Under the pieces are notes generated by a model. The model made no database searches, was not told the DNA's origin, and worked only from the letters and a program-made list of their open reading frames with translations. A DNA stretch of 64,000 nt. It comes from Tetrapyrgos nigripes (lineage: Eukaryota > Basidiomycota > Agaricomycetes > Agaricales > Campanellaceae). The first letter of the stretch is position 1. Every line of letters begins with the position of its first letter. Location of the stretch: NCBI GenBank assembly GCA_013368315.1, contig JAACJM010000182.1, positions 62,001 through 126,000 of the forward strand, in the 5' to 3' direction. Positions 56,706-64,000 of the stretch are shown in pieces. Both the position numbers and the translations under genes were made by a program.

Positions 56706-57868
56706 AAACTCAGGGGTAGGACTGGAGTTAGCTGTACGAAGGACAGTGTTGGTATTGAGGTTGATGATATATGCCTGTCTGTTGCTCTCGACGACATGGT
56801 AATTATTCTTCTTTGTCTCCCTGATTTGTTGCCACCCTTCTTCTCACAATCCTTCAAACGAGCTGCCTTCGACTCCTCTAACGTCTTTCCCGCCATTCCT
56901 CCTCCTGGGGAAATACACCATTTCTCCAAATGACCAAGTTGTCGTGGACACTGAGGGTTGGTGCATTTAGTAACAGTACGGGCACGAGAGTTGGACTTTT
57001 GGGAAGCTTGGGAGGACAACGCAATGTCAGTGGTCTTGGCATCAGAATCAACAAGACCCTGGGCCATGTCTAATGCCCATTTGATGTCCGATGAGTTGTA
57101 CTTCTTGGCAGCAGGGTTCTTCATGAGATCAGGGATCGTTCCATCAGATTGAGCAAAGGACTGTGCGACGTTCTCACGAGTGTTGCGAAGTTCGGGAAGA
57201 TTAGACATAGAGTTTATCATCACAATACAAAGGAATAACTCCAGAGTCAATGAATCCATGTCCCATATTCACTTATTGAGAGTTGTAAGTCTAGAAGATG
57301 TGGTAGAGTATTTCTGCGTTGAGGAATAGCGAATGCTGAGAGCTTCCTGGATGAGTTGAACCTGTTTGACAGGTCCCTCCTGAGCATGATGTTACAACAG
57401 GAGTTTCCAAGCCTCTGCAGCAGTAGTCGCATCTTCAATCACTTCCTGCTCCACCTCATCAATCACCAATCCCTTAAAGCCTAAAATGCCCCTGTTATTC
57501 ACAATCCAATTATTGTAGGTGTGGGGTTCAGTATCTCTATCAGGCCAGACAATCATGCCATCAAGATAGCTGTTAGCGCCCTGGTTCATGCGTAGGGTCT
57601 GAACAAACTGTCGTTTCCATGAGGAAAAATGGTTCTGGTCTTTGGATAGGGAGTCGTGTTTGAAAAGAGCTGTATTGAGAGTGATGGTGGAGATGGAAGG
57701 GCAGGTAGTGTCAGATGAAGATGGGGACAAAGAGATGGATGATGGGACAGATGATGGAATAGACGACAATGTAGTCGGTGGGAGGTCCGGCAGGATAGAC
57801 AAGTCAGGAATCTCGGAGGAATAGACCTTGGAACCTGGCATATGTGAAAATACACGGGACAAAGACAA
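56660..57868 (-). pseudogene. Gag remnant of Copia element 2
   Basis: Two open pieces, 57392-57868 and 56660-57259, in the order expected for gag. The first has a Ser/Pro-rich start and NHFSSWKRQFVQTLR and AAEAWKLL motifs (UBN2-like). The second has MSNLPELRNTRE and a zinc-knuckle-like CTNPQCPRQLGHLEKWC. A stop and frame change separate them. Confidence 0.75.
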
Positions 57869-57965
57869 TGGACAAAGACGAGATGAAAGAGACTATGGTG
57901 GCACTTGATCAGCAGTTTGAATTCCAATGTCGTCGTTGATTCACGTGATGTTACAGCCCATAACC

Positions 57966-58239
57966 TGTTGAAATCCGAACTAGATAATGAACAAGATAAT
58001 ATGAATCTAGGTATGTAAGTAAATGTGAAAGATGAAAGAAAATAAGAACTGTAGCTCACCTCTGTCTCGTAGTAGTGAAGACAGAGGTTCTCTAAGGTAA
58101 GCTAAGGTATATATAATGGAACACACGTGGACCATGGACGAGAAGAGAGAACAAAGAAATAAGTAGCCCTAAGTAACTGTACCATGACACATTGATGTGT
58201 CTGCCCCTATTCATGGTGTACTTCTGCCATATTCTGACA
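57966..58239 (-). repeat. 5' LTR of Copia element 2
   Basis: 274 bp copy of 52882-53155; transcription would run leftward from here. Confidence 0.92.
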
Positions 58240-60484
58240 AAACACCCTCATCAACAGGTTAACCAATGAGGAAGTGTCACTTGGCAGCAATTCAGAAACT
58301 GAGGAGGACATGGACCGCAGGATCACCCTAGCCAAGGCAGCTATGGATGATTGGGTAACAACCAAGTTGTTCAAATGCCTAAGGGAACATATTGGTACAA
58401 ATCTAGTTGCTGGACTGAGTTCTATCAGCCCAGCACCTCTTACTGGAACTCCATTCCTGGAGTCTGTAACTCCTGAAGGTGCTGATACACCATACAAAAT
58501 CGCCATATACATACTTAGATTTTGGTCCATAATATCAGTTTTTGATGTTCTTTTAAGGGGATAAGGGGACTAGGGTGAGCCCTGAACTGCTAGTTAAGAC
58601 CTAGCAGGACTAGAAAACAATGGTACAATAATATTAAGTGCTTATGGATGGAGAAAACAACTCATTCTAAGTACTGTGATAGATATGTATGAGTTGGAGT
58701 TATGATAGCAGACCCACCAAATAATAAAGATAGCCTACAAAGGCTTTCAAATCCTATTATAATGACTAGTACTGCTAGCATGATCCAAAGGGACAGTGAA
58801 GTGCAAGATAGCCCTATTCACAGGCATAGGAACATGTAAGCAGCACAATCCTCAGCTGAAAGGTTGATCAGAGAAGACAGCACTAAGATCAGACATGCAT
58901 ACAAGCACACTAGGTCTAGATCTATGTATTGGTAAATCCCATAGTACTAAGACAGCTTCAAGGGAGTCTTAAGTATCTGTAAAAGGTACATGTGGATAAA
59001 AGTAGGACAAAGTATATATGTACAGGGCCCCAGAGAGTTCAGGGGATAGTGAACAGACATCTCTACACAGAGATATAAGGGACAGAAGTGCTAAGTCGCA
59101 GTACATCCAAACAATCAGAATACAACCCAAACAGGTAACGGTATTTCCAGATAAGGATAAATCTGTCAGTAAGTGTCTAGCTAGGCATTGAAAGTGTTGA
59201 AGGATGAATAAGTATGTGAATGGGACTGCAGAAGAGCTGGACTTGTATGTAGGACTAAGTAGTAGACTGTTGACAATGCATAGAGCGCATATAAAGCAAG
59301 ATCAGAGAAAAGGGAAAGGAAAACTGAATGAAACAAAGAAACTACAAGAAAACCCTATGCCCCTAGTGTAAGGACGCATATGAGGGACCTAGCAGTCATA
59401 AGTGGAGCATTCTGAGTCATAGATGTGATGCTTGCTAACCAGGATGGCTTACAAAGAGGACTGAAGAAAGTTCCTACAAATATTTAGATAATATTGAACA
59501 GTTTTCTGTATACCCTAATAAGCAAGTCCTTACTTACGAGGAAATAGGTAGAACTCACTAACAGACTTTTCGATTTGTTTTGTATTTTCTCTACATACCT
59601 TTTAGCAGACATCAAAAAGAAATAAGTAACTGTATAGTGTAGCTGTGAGTAGTATAAAAGGACCAGATATTACAAGTAGCTACCCAAGCCACATCCTGTA
59701 GAGTATCAGATCTCGCTAGCAATAGTAGAGGACATGAAACACAGAATAAAGCTTCTAAACAAACTTAACTGCACTCTCTACGAGTATAAACATTGTGTTG
59801 GATATAACAGAGTTTAAATTGAACATTTTGTGGTTATAACTGTGATCTTTGTGTTGACCTTTGGTCTATTAAGTGTCAAGAGTGTTTGATTTTAAGGCAA
59901 CTGTGGCCTACAAGTATTTGATTTGGGACTCGTTGATCCCCTTGGTGTTAAACTTGTGTTCATTGTGTCGCACGCTAAGCACTAACTTCATTGAAAAACC
60001 CTGATCAAAAGTACTTATAGTACAAGTAAACTGGGAGTTTGAGTACTCTGACTACTTGGAACACTCGTCTCATTTACATTTTGTCTAAGGTTTTGTGTTT
60101 GGGTGTAGTTCCTAGTACTTAATTACAAAAACCACCTATTATCAGTTCTTTTCCATTTGTTTTACAAATTCATTATTCCTTATTTGCTAGTATATTTTCA
60201 TTTCTCTTGACCCCCGCCACACTCATACATGTATCATGCCTGGTACATGTTTTATACCAATTCCATCAGCCTATCTCATACTCATTTCTTCCTACACATC
60301 TTTCTCTTACAATTTTTAGACTCAAAATCCCTCATTTTTTTACTATTACCAACTCAGTGCATAGTATGATATTTTGTATAAATATCTAGTACTTACACAC
60401 ATGCAATATATCAAGTTATCCATTACCAACTTCACCCTTCCTAGCCTAAGCCAATCCAGTCCAAAGTCCCAGTCTCCCAGCTCT
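58240..60484. other. 2.2 kb of AT-rich repeat-like sequence, no gene supported
   Basis: Right after element 2, an open piece 58274-58564 has no recognisable domain. The stretch 59620-59780 looks like an LTR promoter/leader (AGTATAAAAGGACC at about 59651) but I could not find a second copy to define an LTR. The rest is non-coding, rich in short AGTACT/CTAGTA words. Confidence 0.45.
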
Positions 60485-60493
60485 TTCCCAGAA

Positions 60494-62436
60494 GGGCCAC
60501 CAACTTTTCAAGCAACAGGTCAAGCAACAGGTCAAGCAACAGGTCAAGCAACACTCAAGCAACACTCAAGCAACATCAAGCAACAGTCAAGCAACATCCA
60601 GCAACAGCAAACCAACGGTGGATCAACATTTAAGTGCTATTAAAACCTATTGAAGTCATATTGAAGTCACTAGCATTGGCCTCAAAAAATCACTACATAA
60701 ATCAGGTTTAAAATTCAATCTGTGCTCAAAAGTCATTGGGCACTGCTACTGTCACTCAAGCTATCCTGGCTCAAGTAGCTTGAGGGTAGCCTGACTTCTA
60801 ATTTTAGTGTGGCTGTGGTTATCCCAGTCTACTCAACTTCACTACACTTCATTGTACAACAAATTACTTGCATTGAAAGGTTCATTTATTGAGGAGATGG
60901 ATATCATACTTACCACACCCTTTACTGCAAACTGGTTTAGCCTCTTCTGAGTCTCAAATGCTCAGTTTTGCTAGATTTTCCCAGCTGTATTAGATAGCTT
61001 GCTTTTTAAATATGCTAACTCAGAGAGAACAGCAACTCCTTATCAATGAGCTTTTATAATACAGAGACAATTGCAGTAGTTAGTGTACAGCACAGGTACC
61101 CTACAGATACTTTTGAGCGGACCCATACCTGAACAGGTATGGGTTTTCAGCGGGTCTGATGGGTAACCCATCTGTTCTTGAGTGTGTCTAACTATTCTAA
61201 TTCGTTCCATATAATTACTAGCTGTGTCACCTACTATACTTATTGGCAGGTCAGACACCATATAAGTAATTGATATTTAGATGTAATGTATATGAACAGT
61301 AGTAGTAAGGAATTTTGAGTGGCAGGTACATGGGTCTGCCTCTACTGGTACAGGTCAGCACAGGTTTCCAAATCCATACCAGTGAGACCTGTACCCCACA
61401 ACCTGCAGCAACCCATTGGCAATAGTTAAGCAAGCCAGAAAATATTCTGAAATTCAGACATATAAAAGGTGTTTCACAGATGTGTAAGCAGATGGCTCAA
61501 GAGTAGTTGGAGGTGGCCTGAATGTGGCTTGAGGTCAAGCAATGATCAAGCACTGGGTCAAGCAACATCAAGCAACACTCAAGCAACACTCAAGCAACAG
61601 ATCAAGCAACATCAAGCAACACTCAAGCAACACTCAAGCAACATCAAGCAACACTCAAGCAACACTCAAGCAACGTCAAGAAACACTCAAGCAACAGTCA
61701 AGCAACACTCAAGCAACGTCAAGCAACAGTCAAGCAACAGTCAAGCAACAGTCAAGCAACAGTCAAGCAACCTCAAGCAACAGTCAAGCAACAGTCAAGC
61801 AACGTCAAGCAACACTCAAGCAACACTCAAGCAACATCAAGCAACAGTCAAGCAACATCCAACAACACTTCTCATAGGTCAAGCAACAGTCAAGCAACAC
61901 TTAAGGGTAAGTTAAGCAACAGTATGAATAAAATATGGGCCACCAGCAATTCAAGCTACCAGCCTACCACTCCAAGTTAGCTATTACCTATAAAGAGGCA
62001 CATAATGCTCAGACATACTTAGCATCCACGTAGTTGTGAAATTAGCTGGATGAATGTGACAATAAATTTATTTTCTCAAACTTTTTTTTCTATCTCTTCA
62101 ATTTTAAAATTATGTACTTGACTGAGTGAAGGTTAAAGCAATTTGAAATGGAGAATGGGGTATGTATAAATGATATCTCCTCAATGAATGAGCCTTTCAA
62201 TGTGAGTAACTTGCTGTAAAATGAAGTGTAGTGAACTTCACTACACTAGGATAAGCACAGCCACATCCAAAGTAGAAAGTCAAGCCATCCTCAGACTACT
62301 CTCAAGTGGATTGTACTCAAGCAACTTCCAAGTAATCTTCCAGCAGGGCCAAGCAACAGTCAAGCAACAGTCAAGCAACATCAAGCAACATTCAAGCAAC
62401 TGTTGCTTGACCTGTTGCTTGAAAAACCATATGCCC
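60494..62436. mobile_element. Non-autonomous MULE-type element, 1,943 bp, with TCAAGCAACA arrays
   Basis: The ends are inverted: GGGC, about 7 variable bases, then TTTTCAAGCAACAGGTCAAG; the right end gives the same on the other strand. A perfect 9 bp duplication TTCCCAGAA flanks it (60485-60493 and 62437-62445). Terminal arrays of TCAAGCAACA units lie at about 60513-60612 and 62350-62425, with a 370 bp internal array. Inner inverted repeats of about 120 bp (60807-60925 and 62150-62268) carry GTGGCTGTG(C/G)TTATCC, the word also found in the subterminal part of the 17066-23139 MULE. There is no transposase; ORFs over the arrays are repeat translation. Confidence 0.88.
61550..61915 (+). repeat. 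Tandem array of TCAAGCAACA(GT/CT) units
   Basis: About 30 units of 10-12 bp, CAAGCAACAGT, CAAGCAACACT and CAAGCAACAT, without spacers. All are in the same direction. It is internal to the 60494-62436 element. Confidence 0.95.
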
Positions 62437-62445
62437 TTCCCAGAA

Positions 62446-63294
62446 AGCCTCTCATTGTTCTCATCTTCCTATCTCATTGCTGTTTCAGATATTTCTTGTT
62501 CATTACTGCCTAGAACCAATAGATCAGCGTGACCATCAACCTCTAGACAATTTCTCAGACTTGCCTGGGTTCGAGTTTTCTATTTAGGTTTATATCTTTC
62601 GTGTCAGTGCCCTCTGGCCTCATACTCACCACGCCTCAGTGCTAGCCCACACCCCCTTCATCTATCTTTTATGTTTGAGCACATGTTTGAGGTTTGGAAA
62701 ATGTGGATTTGGAAGTATATGATATAAGGTGAAGTAATAAGAGGTAAGGTAAAGTGGAAGGTTGGGATTGATCCAAAACCCACCCTCCTTGGGAAAATCT
62801 CCTGCATCTGAAGAAATGGATTGATCCTAGATTCTATGGGATTTTCAAGTTCATAGGAAATCCTGCCTTGAGGACATTGAATCCCAAGGGATGGTGTCCA
62901 AGGCCTATGCTCATCATTGTGTTCAGTGTGGAGCACACCAGTGCTAATGGTCTGAGATAGATACAGCATAATATTCAGTACACTATACAGGGAAATCTAT
63001 GCCTTTGGAGGCTCCAGTAATTACCGTAGATTCTGCAGGCAGGCACAGTGGTAATTACCGTAAATGCTGCAGAACTTCTACGCCATGTAGTGTGGTGGTT
63101 GGCATCAATATTGTATTAGACTGCCGCTTGATTACTGACTGTTGTCTGTAGTCACGTAATGTAATGGCATACGGAGATATGTACAGTACAATCAATATAC
63201 AATTGAATAATCTAAGTGTCAGGTCGACTCGAGCCGGAGTGAGTGAGTTATTTATGGCTCCAGAGCTGAGTCATTGCAATAATGTAATCGAGCC
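62446..63294. other. 0.85 kb non-coding sequence, right part of the hAT-ended unit
   Basis: No gene. GTAATTACCGTA(A/G)AT.CTGCAG occurs twice as a direct repeat at 63018-63076. 63222-63240 (GTCGACTCGAGCCGGAGTGA) is repeated at the extreme right end of the unit (63901-63925) as GTCGAGCCGGAGTGAGCC. Confidence 0.5.
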
Positions 63295-63302
63295 GTTGAG
63301 AG

Positions 63303-63893
63303 TAGGGCTCCTGGCGGATCGGATGGCATCTGACAATCCGAGCGATAACCACTCGGATTCGGATGGCGGATGGCCTCTCTGAGAGCTCAATATCCGACGG
63401 ATACCATCCGACCAATCCGAGGATTATCTGCGGATGGATTAATGGCGTGGGAAGGTGTTGTCCAACGGCTGTTGTTACCTTATTTAGGTCAGTCCCCAAG
63501 GTACTATACATGTCATTCTTGATTTTTGTATCTCCGAAAGCAACATGTGCTTTAGAACAACAGGATATGGTCCAAATACGGACACCAACAATGGTCTAGT
63601 TGGCGTGAGAACCTCTATTGTTTGCACGCCAAAAGACTCTGTATTTGAGAAATCCAGTAATTACTGTAAGTACAGTACATCGAAGCATAGTAATAGACAA
63701 AATTACATTAAAAGGATCAAAAAAAATGTAGAAAAAGACTCAGTATTGCGACACAGCATGGGTGGCTACCATCCGCGGATTAATCCGGGGGATTGTTGGA
63801 TGCTATCCGCAGATGCGGATTAGGATGTTTGACTCGCCAAATCCGAGCGGATGCATCCGCATCCGAGTCAAATCCGATCCGCCAGGAGCCCTA
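63303..63893. mobile_element. hAT MITE, 591 bp, nested in the hAT-ended unit
   Basis: The 22 bp inverted ends start TAGGGCTCCTGGCGGATCGG and are identical. A perfect 8 bp duplication GTTGAGAG flanks them (63295-63302 and 63894-63901). Both ends carry many short direct and inverted copies of CGGAT/ATCCG words (ATCCGAGCGGATGCATCCGC at 63841-63860), probably subterminal binding sites. There is no coding. Confidence 0.93.
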
Positions 63894-63941
63894 GTTGAGA
63901 GTCGAGCCGGAGTGAGCCAAAGTCGAGTCCGTGCAACACTA

Positions 63942-64000
63942 CTGGTACGAACAGCCTGAGGGCGAGGTCTGAACTCACATATTCTTTTCGAAATTCAGAG
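63942..64000 (+). pseudogene. Casein kinase 1 fragment, copy 2 (right part, cut by window end)
   Basis: It continues the scrap interrupted at 50927: TACGAACAGCC.GAGGGCGA, then GAACTCACATATTCTTTTCG, matching 41524-41578. It runs off the window. Confidence 0.8.

Larger units (their letters stand above)
52882..58239 (-). mobile_element. Copia LTR retrotransposon (element 2), 5,358 bp, inactive
   Basis: Two 274 bp LTRs (52882-53155 and 57966-58239) start TGTTGAAATCCG and end TTCTGACA; by eye they differ at about 11 positions. Flanks GAACA and AAACA look like a 5 bp duplication with one change. The coding strand is minus: the primer-binding site candidate GGTTATGGGC lies next to the right LTR and a GAGGAGGAG polypurine tract next to the left LTR. 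Gag, protease, integrase, reverse transcriptase and RNase H remnants occur in Copia order, with several frameshifts and stops. Confidence 0.92.
50928..63941. mobile_element. hAT-ended insertion of 13,014 bp hosting a nest of other elements
   Basis: The ends are inverted TAGTGTTGCAC...GTGCAACACTA, with further similarity inside (GACTC...TGGCT). The flanking 8-mers are CTGGTATG (50920-50927) and CTGGTACG (63942-63949), an 8 bp duplication with one transition. Outside the ends the casein kinase scrap continues without loss, as the unbroken copy at 41521-41530 shows. Inside are a Copia LTR/gag (from 50999), a nested full Copia (52882-58239), a MULE-type element (60494-62436) and a hAT MITE (63303-63893). 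No hAT transposase is recognised, so the original unit may have been a short non-autonomous hAT. Confidence 0.8.

Noticed and set aside
58274..58564. Open frame of 96 codons after Copia element 2
   Set aside because: No domain, no partner exon and repeat-like surroundings; it is mentioned only within the spacer description.
61040..61410. Possible nested element with CAGGTACCC / GGGTACAGG words
   Set aside because: Words are partly inverted but I could not find matching ends or a target duplication.
61469..61915. ORFs rich in KQHSSN / QATLKQH
   Set aside because: They are translations of the TCAAGCAACA tandem array, open because the unit lacks stops, with no other protein feature.
60511..62425. 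Regular short repeats resembling a CRISPR array
   Set aside because: There are no spacers between units, the genome is eukaryotic, and the arrays sit inside a transposon with inverted ends and a 9 bp duplication.

Overview
The window is a piece of nuclear genome from a filamentous basidiomycete, most likely an Agaricomycete (mushroom, probably a litter or wood decomposer). The evidence is intron-dense genes with mostly 50-65 nt GT-AG introns, a GH7 cellobiohydrolase with a CBM1 cellulose-binding tail, a family of F-box/leucine-rich-type proteins, a Zrg17-like zinc transporter, a jacalin-aerolysin (natterin-like) protein and a dense load of class I and class II transposons. I cannot name the species from sequence alone.

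Layout. 0-3 kb: a tRNA-like sequence (minus), a six-exon single-pass membrane protein (1394-2838) and a 134 bp TA-flanked MITE. 3.4-9.6 kb: three tandem minus-strand copies of a short cobalamin-independent methionine synthase-like (MetE/YxjG-type) gene, the first cut by a nonsense codon. 11-15 kb and 28-33 kb: four minus-strand paralogous F-box proteins with one intron at the same place; the last has an internal stop. 15.8-24.1 kb: a GH7-CBM1 cellobiohydrolase gene, broken by a 6,074 bp Mutator-like element (MULE) with a perfect 9 bp target duplication, and also carrying a lost splice donor and a one-base frameshift. 26.7-27.2 kb: a five-exon gene for a 74-residue, six-cysteine secreted protein, too fragmented for ORF callers to see. 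33.4-38.3 kb: a Zrg17-like CDF transporter and a WD-repeat-like protein, both on plus. 39.4-41.2 kb: a jacalin plus aerolysin-type pore-former gene followed by a casein kinase 1 gene scrap.

41.6-64 kb is a transposon graveyard built into a second, decayed copy of the jacalin-aerolysin/kinase-scrap segment. Target-site duplications allow the layers to be ordered. A solo LTR (44758-45156), a hAT-like element (45922-48056) containing a MULE-type element (46017-46758), and a hAT MITE (48083-48692) lie before the decayed copy. The copy is then split at the kinase scrap by a hAT-ended unit of about 13 kb (50928-63941). This unit holds a Copia LTR and gag, a complete but dead Copia element on minus (52882-58239), a second MULE-type element made of TCAAGCAACA arrays (60494-62436) and a hAT MITE (63303-63893). 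The unsplit target site survives next to the first copy at 41521-41528.

The most interesting item is the MULE inside the cellulase gene. Its protein reads as a WRKY-GCM1-like zinc domain, a DDE transposase core, a USP-like cysteine peptidase and a PHD finger. The element shares its 9 bp target size and a subterminal GTGGCTGTGCTTATCC motif with the TCAAGCAACA element 37 kb away, which suggests one autonomous and one non-autonomous member of the same lineage with different terminal repeat arrays. Domain and family names are by eye and no database search was possible.
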